A DNA stretch of 64,000 nt from Flavobacterium aquaticum (GCF_003259835.1 NZ_QLMI01000004.1:186001-250000), one strand, 5' to 3'; shown: positions 53,252 through 62,337, counted from the first letter of the stretch. A program made the numbers and translations. The notes: generated by a model not told the origin, from the letters alone.

Positions 53252-54678
53252 TAGAATTGGAAATAAATAAAGTCCATTTGATTTTTAAAACTACCCATAA
53301 AGAAAATCAACAATACTAAAAGTAAAGCACCAAAAGCGGAGATTTTTGGTAAGTCTCTTTTTTTGATGACCCAAACCAATTCTTGCATAGATAGAATTCC
53401 GACCGCCAATGCACTTAGGGCAAAAATCATCAAATTCGCATTGGTTTTATAGAATAAGGATAATCCTAAACTTTTCAATTCAAATAGATGCGCTAAATAC
53501 TGAAAAGCATCAGCAATAGAATCCGCTCTAAAAAATACCCAACCAATGCAAACTACTAAAAACGTAACTCCTATTTTAGCAAAATCGAGCCATCCATAAG
53601 ATTTGGTTATCAAATGACTTCTGTTTACGTTGAATAGTAATAAGGGTAAAAACATCAAGGCGTGAAATAAACCCCAAACCACATAAGTCCAATTAGCACC
53701 ATGCCAAAAGCCACTGACTAAAAAGATAATCATTACATTTCGAATTTGAAACCATTGTGTTCCTTTTGAACCGCCAAGTGGGATATAAATATAATCGCGA
53801 AACCACGTGGATAAAGAAATGTGCCAACGACGCCAAAACTCAGCAATATCACGAGAGAAATAAGGAAACTTGAAATTCACCATTAAATCAAATCCAAAAA
53901 GCTTAGAAATTCCTATTGCCATATCAGAATATCCTGAGAAATCACCATAAATTTGAAAGGCGAAGAACACCATTCCTACGAACAATTCACCACTTGAATA
54001 CGCTTCTGGATTTTCAAAAATCTTATTCACAAAAAAGGCACAATTATCTGCGACTACCACTTTTTTAAACATTCCCCAAATAATCAATTTGACACCATCA
54101 ACTGCATTTTGATAATCAAAAGTTCTGTTTTTATAAAACTGCGGTAATAAATGAGAAGCTCTTTCGATAGGACCCGCCACTAATTGCGGAAAAAAAGTTA
54201 CGAATGCCGCAAAATCAATAAAACTTTTTGTGGGTTGCATTTCCTTACGATACACATCAATAGTGTAACTCAAAGTTTGGAACGTATAAAACGAAATTCC
54301 CACAGGAAGTATAATATTGAGCGTACTAGCTTCCATAGTAATTCCAACACTCGACCAAGCTTCAATCCAACTTGAAACAAAGAAATTGTAGTATTTAAAA
54401 AAACCTAGCATTCCTAGATTTCCCGCTAAACTAATTACTAAAAGGAATTTCCGCTTTTTGGAAACGTCTGTTTTTCCTAATTGTATTGCAATAAAATAAT
54501 CTAAAAAAGTACTAGCAATAATTAAAGATAAAAAACGCCAATCCCACCAACCGTAGAAAATATAACTGGCTACCAACAACAATACATTTTGTGCTCGTAA
54601 TTGGTTTTTAAATACAAACCAATACAAGAAAAAAACCGTGGGTAGAAAAAGTAAAAATTCTATCGAGTTAAAAAGCAT
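53251..54678 (-). CDS. MBOAT family O-acyltransferase (AlgI-like), copy 2
   Basis: This is a 475-residue protein with about 10-11 membrane spans. It shows the AlgI/DltB blocks LPVGISFYTFQTLSYTIDVY, LVAGPIERASHLLPQF, the conserved FWRRWHISLSTWFRDYIYIP, and the catalytic His in SGFWHGANWTYVVWG. It passes acetyl groups from the cytoplasm to the outer face for glycan O-acetylation. It closely resembles the MBOAT at 55560 and ends with the same FIYFQF residues. Confidence 0.92.
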   Translation of the reverse strand: MLFNSIEFLLFLPTVFFLYWFVFKNQLRAQNVLLLVASYIFYGWWDWRFLSLIIASTFLDYFIAIQLGKTDVSKKRKFLLVISLAGNLGMLGFFKYYNFFVSSWIEAWSSVGITMEASTLNIILPVGISFYTFQTLSYTIDVYRKEMQPTKSFIDFAAFVTFFPQLVAGPIERASHLLPQFYKNRTFDYQNAVDGVKLIIWGMFKKVVVADNCAFFVNKIFENPEAYSSGELFVGMVFFAFQIYGDFSGYSDMAIGISKLFGFDLMVNFKFPYFSRDIAEFWRRWHISLSTWFRDYIYIPLGGSKGTQWFQIRNVMIIFLVSGFWHGANWTYVVWGLFHALMFLPLLLFNVNRSHLITKSYGWLDFAKIGVTFLVVCIGWVFFRADSIADAFQYLAHLFELKSLGLSLFYKTNANLMIFALSALAVGILSMQELVWVIKKRDLPKISAFGALLLVLLIFFMGSFKNQMDFIYFQF

Positions 54679-54681
54679 GTA

Positions 54682-55560
54682 CTATTTTTTAAATAAATCT
54701 TCAATTATTTTAGCGGTGTACAACCTTGCTCCTTTATCATTCAAATGTCCACAAGAAGAAAAGTACTCGTCTCCATCAACTACATGCTCGTATTCCTTAA
54801 TTTCAGGATACAAAGCTTTCACCTTTTTAAAATATTCCATTCCTTTTACATTAGAACACATTGGCGTGGTAACAGCTATCAAATTGATATGATTAGCTTT
54901 ACAAATTTGCTTAATTTCTTCGAAATAACGATTACGCAAAGGTTTTAATTTTTCAATATTATTCTTCATATTAGCTTTTGGGTTATGCCCAAGCGGATAA
55001 TAACCATTATTTGCCAAAGTGTTAGTAGGCTCGTTTAACAAGGTTTTATACCAAGCTCTAAACCCTACTTTTTCATCAAATTGAATGTATCGGTAAAAAG
55101 GCACATAATACAATTCCGTAAAATCAGCTTCTTTTTTAAAATGGTTTGTTATAGTTTCAGATTTATGAAGAAATGGCATGAAACGTCCAAAAGTTCCATC
55201 ATCACGTTTTTCGTTGGATAAATTTAAATCGGTTTCTACAATGATATTTTTTATTTCCCAATTGCGTTCTATCATTAATTTTAGCATCAAAGAAGTTTCA
55301 AATAAATGGGCTCCACTCATACCATAATTAAAGGTTTTTAAGCCTTCTTTTTCAAATAATTCCGAAACAAAATGATTATTAGCTCTTGAGGTTCCTAAAA
55401 TAATCACGTCGTAATCTTGAGGTTTCGAGTTGATTACATTTTCTACTTTATTTCGAGCTTCCGATTGTGCAAAAACAGTAGTATAAATAAAATCCAATGC
55501 AAAAGCAGAAAGCAAAAGCACTAACACTATTTTTCCTATAAAGACTAAAAACTGTTTCAT
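54682..55560 (-). CDS. SGNH-hydrolase-like partner of MBOAT, copy 1
   Basis: This is a 292-residue protein with an N-terminal anchor (about 5-25). The Ser block is VIILGTSRANNHFVSELF. The C-terminal block is FSSCGHLNDKGARLY, where the His is kept but the Asp three residues earlier is Ser, unlike the homologous gene at 52367. The region NIIVETDLNL fits the second block of the fold. Catalysis may be altered. Its start overlaps the upstream MBOAT stop by one base. Confidence 0.72.
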   Translation of the reverse strand: MKQFLVFIGKIVLVLLLSAFALDFIYTTVFAQSEARNKVENVINSKPQDYDVIILGTSRANNHFVSELFEKEGLKTFNYGMSGAHLFETSLMLKLMIERNWEIKNIIVETDLNLSNEKRDDGTFGRFMPFLHKSETITNHFKKEADFTELYYVPFYRYIQFDEKVGFRAWYKTLLNEPTNTLANNGYYPLGHNPKANMKNNIEKLKPLRNRYFEEIKQICKANHINLIAVTTPMCSNVKGMEYFKKVKALYPEIKEYEHVVDGDEYFSSCGHLNDKGARLYTAKIIEDLFKK

Positions 55561-56993
55561 TAGAATTGGAAATAAATAAATTCTTTATAATCGGAATATA
55601 CGCCTAAAGCTAATAAAGCCATAATCGCTAACGTTACTTTTATCCAACTTGCTTTCCCAGACAAAGGTTCTACTTTAGAACGATTGAACCATTCTACAAA
55701 TACAAAGACCAGTACTAAAAGTAGCAATTCAAAGTTGTATCGTTCGTTACTTAAATACTGCGAATCAAAATGGAAATCGGTCACCATTTTTTGAATATAT
55801 CCAATAGCTTCTGAAATGGAATTGGCTCTAAAGAAAATCCAAGCAACAGTGGTTAGGACAAAAGTTCCTAAAATATTTAAAATGGCTTTTACACTATTGA
55901 AATTCCAACCCATTTCAATTTCGCCCATATTAGAACGATTCTTATTTCGTAATAACAAAGGCAAGAAGTAAATCGCATTCAACAATCCCCAAATAATGAA
56001 CGTCCAATTAGCACCATGCCAAAAGCCACTCACTAAGAAAATGATAAATGTGTTTCTTACTTTCATCCACATTCCACCTTGACTTCCACCAAGTGGAATA
56101 TATAAATAATCGCGGAACCAAGATGATAACGAAATGTGCCAACGACGCCAAAACTCGGCAATATCTCTGGAGAAATACGGATAATTAAAATTCTTCAATA
56201 AATCGATTCCGAATAATTTAGATGTTCCTAAAGCAATATCAGAATACCCTGAAAAATCTCCATAAATTTGGAAAGCAAAATATACCGCTCCTAACATCAA
56301 TGATAATGAATTCATAGATTCATAATTATCAAAAACGGCATTCGCATAAGTAGCACAACTATCCGCAATGACTACTTTTTTAACCAACCCCCAAATGATT
56401 TGATAAACGCCTTCTTTTGCCTTTTCAAAATTAAAATGACGTTTTATTTTTACTTGTGGTAATAAATGAGTAGCTCTTTCAATTGGTCCAGCTACTAAAA
56501 GCGGAAAATAACTCACAAAAAGCGAATAATCTATAAAATTGCGTTCGGCGGTGATGCGTTTGTAATAAATATCAATTACATATGATAAGCCATGAAACGT
56601 ATAAAACGAAATTCCAACTGGAAGTATTAATTTTAATAAAACGGGATTCGTTTGAAATCCGAAACCGTTTAACAAATCGGCAAACGATTGGACAAAGAAA
56701 TCATAGTATTTAAAAACACCTAAAAATCCTAAGTTGATTCCGATAGTCAACCACAACCAAATTTTTCGTTTTTTATCAGTAGTGCTGTTTTCCATCATGA
56801 TGGCACTGAAGTAATCCAACAAAGTAGAAAACACTAATAAAAACAGAAAACGCCAATCCCAACACGAATAGAAATAATAACTGGCAACAATTAATACTGC
56901 ATTTTGAGTGGTTTTATTTTTATTAAAAACAAACCAATACAGTAAAAATACGATGGGTAAAAAAATGGCAAAAGATAAGGAGTTGAAAAACAT
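55560..56993 (-). CDS. MBOAT family O-acyltransferase (AlgI-like), copy 1
   Basis: This is a 477-residue multi-spanning protein with the same blocks as its paralogue: LPVGISFYTFHGLSYVIDIY, LVAGPIERATHLLPQV, FWRRWHISLSSWFRDYLYIP, and SGFWHGANWTFIIWG (catalytic His). By eye it is more than half identical to the protein at 53251. The junction with the following SGNH-like gene is identical over 26 bases to that of the other pair (around 53248 and 55557), indicating a pair-wise duplication. It is 1 bp after the upstream gene. Confidence 0.92.
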   Translation of the reverse strand: MFFNSLSFAIFLPIVFLLYWFVFNKNKTTQNAVLIVASYYFYSCWDWRFLFLLVFSTLLDYFSAIMMENSTTDKKRKIWLWLTIGINLGFLGVFKYYDFFVQSFADLLNGFGFQTNPVLLKLILPVGISFYTFHGLSYVIDIYYKRITAERNFIDYSLFVSYFPLLVAGPIERATHLLPQVKIKRHFNFEKAKEGVYQIIWGLVKKVVIADSCATYANAVFDNYESMNSLSLMLGAVYFAFQIYGDFSGYSDIALGTSKLFGIDLLKNFNYPYFSRDIAEFWRRWHISLSSWFRDYLYIPLGGSQGGMWMKVRNTFIIFLVSGFWHGANWTFIIWGLLNAIYFLPLLLRNKNRSNMGEIEMGWNFNSVKAILNILGTFVLTTVAWIFFRANSISEAIGYIQKMVTDFHFDSQYLSNERYNFELLLLVLVFVFVEWFNRSKVEPLSGKASWIKVTLAIMALLALGVYSDYKEFIYFQF

Positions 56994-56994
56994 A

Positions 56995-58404
56995 TTATTT
57001 TTTTACAATACTGTTAATCCCATTCCAAATTTTCTCAGAAGCTTTTGTCGGTTCAGTTCCAACTACTACATCAAACCATTTTTTTCCGACAGGAACATTG
57101 GATTGTTTTCCGTCTAAAATGTCTTTTACAATAGAAGTTAATTCTTTTTTATCGTAAACAAATAGGGCTGCTTCTTTATTTGGCATCGAACGAAAATGAA
57201 TGTACTTGTAATTTTGTCCGATATCGCGAATTCCTTTTTGTAATTGCGGTTGTTCGTAATCAAAAAACAAACACGATTTATCATGTGCCACAAAATCGAA
57301 GACCATGGATGAAGCAATATTTCCAACAAATTCAGTATGATGACAAATATTAGCTTGTAAGGCAAAATCTTCTTTGGTTGGCATAATCTCATTCCAACTT
57401 GTGCCTACTGGTCGCCATAGTGGATCAATAGAAACAATAACATCTTGATATTTTTGTAAGACAGCATCGTATCGATTCGTAAAATCTACTGGACACTTTC
57501 TGTAAATAATGCTTAAGTTATAACCTTGTTGATTTAATTCACGAACCGAAATCGCTAAATCTTCTAAATAATATTGGTCTAAAGGTGAGGTTACGATATC
57601 ATCACCTGAAAAACAAATGTATTTTTTTTCTAAATCTAAATGATGTGAATTATAAAAATCTTCTTTTGATTGCAATAAACTCGTATCGAAATGACTTTCA
57701 AATTGTGGTGTTCCGGTAACTAAAACCTGTTCTGGCTTTACATACGGACAATATTGAAGCAATTCTTTTTTCATATAATCGCTCCACACAAAATAAAAAT
57801 CAGGTTCAATTAGTGTGGTAGCTTTTGGTAAATTATCCCATGAAAATATAAAAGAAGCTGTTGGAATTCCTAAATCTTGAGCCGCTAAAATAGGCGCAAT
57901 GGCTTGAGTAGGTCGTGGATTTGTACAAAAAACGATATCCGGTTGATGCTCTTGTAATTGTTTTTTACAATACTCGTATTTGGAGGTACTTCGTTCTAAC
58001 TTTTTAATTTTAGTTCGAATGCTTTCTACTCCTTTTTCAGTAGATTTTGTGGCTACTAAAAAATCAACATTTAAACTTTTGATAATGTTTTTTATTCCCT
58101 TATAAGATTGCGGAAAATTATAGGTATTATAAACGGTTTCGTTGAATTTTTTATCGAAAACATTTAACTCGCAACGCTTTCTAGCACGAGTATATACGGT
58201 TGTCCAAGGATGCAATTGATGATTTGTTATGTTTACCTCATCATATCCTAATTCTTCTTTTATTTTAAAAGGCGTATTATTCCAATACACTATTTCGTAT
58301 CCTAAAGCGGTACCAATAGCATTAAAATTGGTTAAAGCGAAATTACGCAAACCAACACCATCAGGTAAAAAAATAAAGGCTTTTTTACTCATTTTCAAAT
58401 TCAT
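56995..58404 (-). CDS. GT-B-like protein of surface glycan synthesis
   Basis: This is a 469-residue cytoplasmic protein; MSKKAFIFLPDGVGLRNFA at 58392 is an equally good start. A CDP-glycerol-transferase/epimerase-like second half is suggested by DIVFCTNPRPTQAIAP, SFIFSWDNLPKAT, FYFVWSDYMKKEL and VLVTGTPQFESHF. The end includes NIASSMVFDFVAHDKSCLFFDY, a donor-binding-like strand-loop. The enzyme class is likely GT-B; sugar and acceptor are unknown. It lies between the MBOAT gene and the next GT-B-like gene. Confidence 0.62.
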   Translation of the reverse strand: MNLKMSKKAFIFLPDGVGLRNFALTNFNAIGTALGYEIVYWNNTPFKIKEELGYDEVNITNHQLHPWTTVYTRARKRCELNVFDKKFNETVYNTYNFPQSYKGIKNIIKSLNVDFLVATKSTEKGVESIRTKIKKLERSTSKYEYCKKQLQEHQPDIVFCTNPRPTQAIAPILAAQDLGIPTASFIFSWDNLPKATTLIEPDFYFVWSDYMKKELLQYCPYVKPEQVLVTGTPQFESHFDTSLLQSKEDFYNSHHLDLEKKYICFSGDDIVTSPLDQYYLEDLAISVRELNQQGYNLSIIYRKCPVDFTNRYDAVLQKYQDVIVSIDPLWRPVGTSWNEIMPTKEDFALQANICHHTEFVGNIASSMVFDFVAHDKSCLFFDYEQPQLQKGIRDIGQNYKYIHFRSMPNKEAALFVYDKKELTSIVKDILDGKQSNVPVGKKWFDVVVGTEPTKASEKIWNGINSIVKK

Positions 58405-58455
58405 TAAATAGAGGGCAAATATAGTATTTCCAAAAAGAAATTAAGAACTTAATTA

Positions 58456-59940
58456 CTATGTATTTAGAAATGGATTAGGATATTCTTGAATAGATTCTGT
58501 TTGATTTGAATTTTCCAAACTGTGAATACACGAAGCAACATCATTTAAAAATCGCTCCTCTTCCGGATTAAAATAATAAACCAATTTATCATCAATATAC
58601 TGATAAAACATTTCTTTGCCAATATTATTAATCAATATAGTTGGAACACCTAACAAATGAGCTTCAATTAAACAACCCGAAAAATTAGTAATATGTACAA
58701 TTGAGGAAAGTAATGCTTTTGGCAAAGGCATTTCATTAATAGAACTTTGAATGATTGTTTTATCTTCAATTTGATTTTGAATTAAAAATGCTTTTATTTC
58801 TTCTATTTCAATGTAATTTCTAGGATGTAATCGCAATATCCATTGATAGGGTAAATCCTTAATTAATTGAATAATTTTAGACGTCAACATATCTTGAATT
58901 TCAAAAGGAAACGTTTGCAAACTGTAAATAATAGTGTTGCTCTCGTTTCTTTCAAAATGATTATTTTTCAACCAATAATTAACGAAAGGCTGTCCTACGA
59001 CTTTTGCAATACTATGATTTTTAAAACACCATTTTTTAATATTCATTTTTGAGAATTCATCCCAATTCCAAAATTCCTTAGGTAATAATGCATATCCCTC
59101 TAATGGAAACTTAGTCCATGATGAAAAAACCATGTGAATATTTGTCTGCGGACCGTGCTGAAAATCAACCGTTTTTATTCCCATTTGATTTGCGGTTAAA
59201 AGAGCGGCATACAAATCGTCATAGCCATAGAAGCCTAAAAAAACAACTGTTTTAGGTTGAGTCTTCTTATAAAATCTTCTAAAGAAAGGCTGCAAAGCAA
59301 TAACTCTTCTAGACCAGTTTTTCAAATCTGAAACAGAGAATCGCAACAAATCTAATCGAATAGGCAATTGCTTTAAATAAGCATAAAAATCATCATAGCT
59401 CTCTAAAGAAATACTATCGTTTTTAGGCGTAAACTTTTCTTTAAACTTTAATAAATTTTTATAACTTCTTACTTCTTGTTCTAAAGAAATAACGGCTTCT
59501 TTATTAAAAGTATTAGGATAAACTTTTTGATATTCTACATTATAAACCTCATTTTTAAGATGATGAATATCCACTAAAGAATCATAAAATCGGTTAAAAT
59601 AAAGTCCATTTTGCTTTACCCTATGAATGTGTGAACCGAATAATAAATGTGATTTCTTTTTTAAACTGAAGAAGAAAAAATTCAACTTAAAAAAAGAAGA
59701 AAAAATTAGAAATAGCTTAGAAAATATAGTTTTTTTTGAACTAGAGGGTTGCTTAACATCAGAAGTTGTTTCCTCTTTTTCTAACTTTTTATTCATCATC
59801 ATTAAAAGATGAATGTACAGTTTAATTCGGAGATAAGGCCATATTTTGATATGATTTATTTCCCATTTTTCAACTGGCCATTTTTCTTCAATATGAAGAA
59901 TTATTTTTTTTATTTCGTCTTGGGAACTGATGCTATTCAT
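58456..59940 (-). CDS. GT-B-like glycan transferase, candidate sialyl- or capsule transferase
   Basis: This is a 494-residue protein without signal peptide. The N-terminal 90 residues have a short hydrophobic Phe/Lys-rich segment (about 76-95). The C-terminal half shows VVFLGFYGYDDLYAALLTAN, a QHG motif in TVDFQHGPQTNIHM, and an HP motif in QWILRLHPRNYIEIEE. HP and acidic or QHG blocks of this kind occur in polysialyltransferases and capsule transferases of the KpsC/KpsS kind. Neighbouring nonulosonate genes make a sialyltransferase role plausible but unproven. Confidence 0.62.
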   Translation of the reverse strand: MNSISSQDEIKKIILHIEEKWPVEKWEINHIKIWPYLRIKLYIHLLMMMNKKLEKEETTSDVKQPSSSKKTIFSKLFLIFSSFFKLNFFFFSLKKKSHLLFGSHIHRVKQNGLYFNRFYDSLVDIHHLKNEVYNVEYQKVYPNTFNKEAVISLEQEVRSYKNLLKFKEKFTPKNDSISLESYDDFYAYLKQLPIRLDLLRFSVSDLKNWSRRVIALQPFFRRFYKKTQPKTVVFLGFYGYDDLYAALLTANQMGIKTVDFQHGPQTNIHMVFSSWTKFPLEGYALLPKEFWNWDEFSKMNIKKWCFKNHSIAKVVGQPFVNYWLKNNHFERNESNTIIYSLQTFPFEIQDMLTSKIIQLIKDLPYQWILRLHPRNYIEIEEIKAFLIQNQIEDKTIIQSSINEMPLPKALLSSIVHITNFSGCLIEAHLLGVPTILINNIGKEMFYQYIDDKLVYYFNPEEERFLNDVASCIHSLENSNQTESIQEYPNPFLNT

Positions 59941-59941
59941 A

Positions 59942-60760
59942 TCAATTTTTAAAAGGACAAACTTGCATTAATCCATTTCTTAAATCTTCTAACACTTGAG
60001 GATTTGGCAATGAAACGTATTCATCAAATAAGTTGTTCATTTCATCATTAGTGTAGGCTTCTGTTTTTATTTCAGGATGATAAAATGGAATTTGAACCGA
60101 TTCCATATAATCTTGATATTTGATATCATCACCAAAAACTTTGTCTGAAAATTTTTGCCACACGGCCGGAATTCCATAAGTATGGGCAATAATTACACCA
60201 TGTAAAGAAGAAGAAATAATCTTTTCACACTGTAAAAATTCGATTGTTTTAGATTCGATATCATTGGTCATCATATCAATCAAATGGATGTCAGGTCTGT
60301 TTTCAAACCACTTCTCCACTACTTTATAATCGTTGTAATGCGGAACAATGCCATATTGATATTTCTTGTCTACTTTTGGATTAAAATAACGAGGTAATAA
60401 CAAAGCAGGATCGCCATAAACTTCTGGCACTTCATAACCTAAATCTATTAAATACTTTCGGGTTTGAGGACCACGAACGGCTAAAAATTTAGCATTTTTA
60501 ATTTTGATTTCCTTATTGATAATACCACTTCCCCAAACGATACATTTGTGATTTACATTAGCTAAAATGCTTCCAATGGTTACATAAATGGGTGAGAAAA
60601 AATCTAAAAAAGAAAACTTTTTAGGCCAAGCAAAAACCACTTTTTTACCCGAAATTTTTTCCACTAAAAATTTACCCAAGACATCCCCATAATTTTCTTT
60701 GGATTTGCCTTGGATAATTTTTTCGTTCCACCAAAATAATCGGATGGTATTTTTAAGCAT
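59942..60760 (-). CDS. Polysaccharide pyruvyl transferase family protein
   Basis: This is a 272-residue protein. The blocks match the family: NYGDVLGKFLVEKISGKKV, IVWGSGIINKEIKIKNAKF, VRGPQTRKYLIDLGY, VYGDPALLLPRYF, IVPHYNDYKVV, and SSLHGVIIAHTYGIPAVW. Such enzymes add a ketal pyruvate from PEP to a sugar of the glycan. It is 5 bp after neuB and 1 bp before the GT-B-like gene, within the operon. Confidence 0.88.
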   Translation of the reverse strand: MLKNTIRLFWWNEKIIQGKSKENYGDVLGKFLVEKISGKKVVFAWPKKFSFLDFFSPIYVTIGSILANVNHKCIVWGSGIINKEIKIKNAKFLAVRGPQTRKYLIDLGYEVPEVYGDPALLLPRYFNPKVDKKYQYGIVPHYNDYKVVEKWFENRPDIHLIDMMTNDIESKTIEFLQCEKIISSSLHGVIIAHTYGIPAVWQKFSDKVFGDDIKYQDYMESVQIPFYHPEIKTEAYTNDEMNNLFDEYVSLPNPQVLEDLRNGLMQVCPFKN

Positions 60761-60765
60761 AAAAA

Positions 60766-61647
60766 TTATACTTTTTTATTTTTCAATTTATCGCGTTGTA
60801 CTTGCTCAATTGGTAAAATATCTTGACTTTTAAAGCTAAGTGCTTTACTTACTGCTTTTAAATCACGACATAATTTACGTAATCCTTCTGGTTCTAAAGA
60901 GGCTGCATGATCAGTACCTTTCCAAGTTCTATCGATAGTATAATGACGTTCAATAACATTTGCGCCTAAAGTATAAGCAGCAACGTCAACAGCAATTCCT
61001 AAATGATGTCCAGAAAAACCGATATGTTTTACTTTGTCGCCGTATTTTTCAATCAATAAATTGATATCTAATAAGCAAACATCTTCAAATGGAACTGGAT
61101 ATCCAGAAGTACAATTATACAATACTAAATCTTTGTTTCTACCTTTTTCAATGAAGAAATTAACTAAATCATCCGCTTCTCCTTTAGTAGTCATTCCAGT
61201 TGAAATGTGAATTTCCCCTTTGTAGTTATCACATAACCAACCTAACATATCGTAGTTGTTGTTACATGCAGAAGGAATTTTTATGTATTCTGGATTTAAA
61301 GACGCAATTTCTTTAGCTGAAGTTGTGTCCCAAACCGATGTTGAATACACAATACCGATTTCCTCACAATATGCTTTTAATTCCGCGTGTTGATTTACAT
61401 CAAATTCTAAATATTCTCTGTGTGCACCATAAGTATCTCCGTATGAGTTCGCAGGATTAGGGTGCGGTGCATTGTATTGATCTTCTGTCAATAATTCTTT
61501 ATTGTTACGCTTCTGAAATTTTACCGAATCCGCATTACAAAATATTTTAGCTATTTTGATTAATTCTTTTGCGATTTCCATTTCACCTTTATGGTTACAA
61601 CCAATTTCGGCAATTACGTAAGGTTTTTTATATTCTGTCATTTTCAT
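60766..61647 (-). CDS. neuB: NeuB-family nonulosonate synthase (NANS-like motifs, no SAF domain)
   Basis: This 293-residue enzyme condenses PEP with a hexosamine-type sugar. It has AEIGCNHKGEMEIAKELIKI, VKFQKR, STSVWDTTSAKEIA, IKIPSACNNNYDML, ISTGMTTKGEA and LYNCTSGYPVP. The region GFSGHHLGIAVDVA plus RTWKGTDHAASLEP matches animal Neu5Ac-9-phosphate synthase (GYSGHE; TWKGSDHSASLEP) rather than the GYSDHT / GPDHKFALEP of C. jejuni-type NeuB. The usual C-terminal SAF (antifreeze-like) domain is absent: the protein ends at QVQRDKLKNKK, where the linker would begin, and the next gene starts 5 bp later. ATGs at 61647 and 61641 are both possible starts. Confidence 0.88.
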   Translation of the reverse strand: MKMTEYKKPYVIAEIGCNHKGEMEIAKELIKIAKIFCNADSVKFQKRNNKELLTEDQYNAPHPNPANSYGDTYGAHREYLEFDVNQHAELKAYCEEIGIVYSTSVWDTTSAKEIASLNPEYIKIPSACNNNYDMLGWLCDNYKGEIHISTGMTTKGEADDLVNFFIEKGRNKDLVLYNCTSGYPVPFEDVCLLDINLLIEKYGDKVKHIGFSGHHLGIAVDVAAYTLGANVIERHYTIDRTWKGTDHAASLEPEGLRKLCRDLKAVSKALSFKSQDILPIEQVQRDKLKNKKV

Positions 61648-61681
61648 TCTATTAGAAAGGCAAAGAAAAATAATTTTATCG

Positions 61682-61707
61682 AATAATCACAATGTTAAGT
61701 GATTATT
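61682..61707. other. stem-loop upstream of neuB
   Basis: The sequence AATAATCAC (61682-61690) is repeated inverted as GTGATTATT (61699-61707) around an 8-nt loop, 35 bp upstream of the neuB start. It could be an operator or a weak terminator for transcription arriving from the GIY-YIG element. Downstream on the minus strand a one-mismatch -7 box (TTTCTTTG) lies close to the gene. Confidence 0.45.
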
Positions 61708-61741
61708 ATTTGGTTAATTGAGTTTAGAAAGGATTACTGGT

Positions 61742-62028
61742 TGTCAAATCGAGCGCAGCCGAGACTGTCATATCGAGCGGAGTCGAGATAGTTTTCATCA
61801 ACCTTCGACTGCGCTCAGGGTAACAACAGTTGAATTACAATTTCTAATGAACTACCGCTCTGTCATATCGAGCGGAGTCGAGACATTGTCAAATCGAGCG
61901 AAGTCGAGATGGTTTTCATTAGTTCTCGACTGCGCTCGAAATGACAATAGTGGAATTACACTTTCTTTAAGAACTACTAATCTGTCAAATCGAGTTTGCC
62001 TGTACTGAGCTTAGTCGAAGTATCGAGA
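61742..62028. repeat. REP-like repeat array, left block (direct and inverted 24-nt copies)
   Basis: Seven copies of a repeat with core TCGAGCGnAGTCGA. Forward copies (TGTCAWATCGAGCG...): 61742-61765, 61766-61788, 61861-61884, 61887-61910 and an extended one at 61983-62028. Inverted copies: 61802-61825 and 61923-61946. Two forward copies, a loop with TTTTCAT, one inverted copy and a 35-nt linker (as in 61826-61860) form a unit of about 120 bp, present as 61742-61860 and 61861-61982. A plus-strand open frame across it (61718-62008, rich in IERSRD) is a repeat artefact. Confidence 0.9.
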
Positions 62029-62337
62029 TTCTTTATTCTTAAAATGAGTATCATTCTTACATTCAGCCAAAATTGGCAACAAATCCCATTCTCCTTTAAT
62101 CACAGCTTCTTTCTTAGCTCTACTCCATTTTTTTATTTTCTTTTCAAAAGATATAGCTTGATTAGGCTCTAAAAATTCCTGATACCAAACCAACTCAACA
62201 GGTCGTCTTGAAAAAGTATATGCATCTGAATATTTACCAGCATTGTGTTCCGTAACTCTACGGTCTAAATTTGAAGTTATTCCAACATAATAAGAATTGT
62301 CAGAACATTTGAGGATGTAAACAAAATAAAATTTCAT
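62011..62337 (-). CDS. GIY-YIG nuclease domain protein inside a repeat array
   Basis: This is a 108-residue single-domain nuclease of the COG2827 (YhbQ-like) type. The GIY-YIG signature is FVYILKCSDNSYYVGIT (VYI and YVG forms), the catalytic Arg is in NLDRRVTEHN, and the metal-binding Glu is in AISFEKKIKKWSRAKK. The last residues ESRYFD and the stop codon are encoded within the extended repeat at 61983-62028. It lies between neuB and neuA on the same strand, flanked by inverted repeat copies. Single-domain members are often of unknown function; mobility of the flanking repeats is an inference. Confidence 0.9.
   Translation of the reverse strand: MKFYFVYILKCSDNSYYVGITSNLDRRVTEHNAGKYSDAYTFSRRPVELVWYQEFLEPNQAISFEKKIKKWSRAKKEAVIKGEWDLLPILAECKNDTHFKNKESRYFD

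Noticed and set aside
61718..62008. Plus-strand open frame of 96 residues rich in IERSRD
   Set aside because: It simply translates the palindromic repeats; the periodic protein sequence is a by-product of the repeat array, not a gene.
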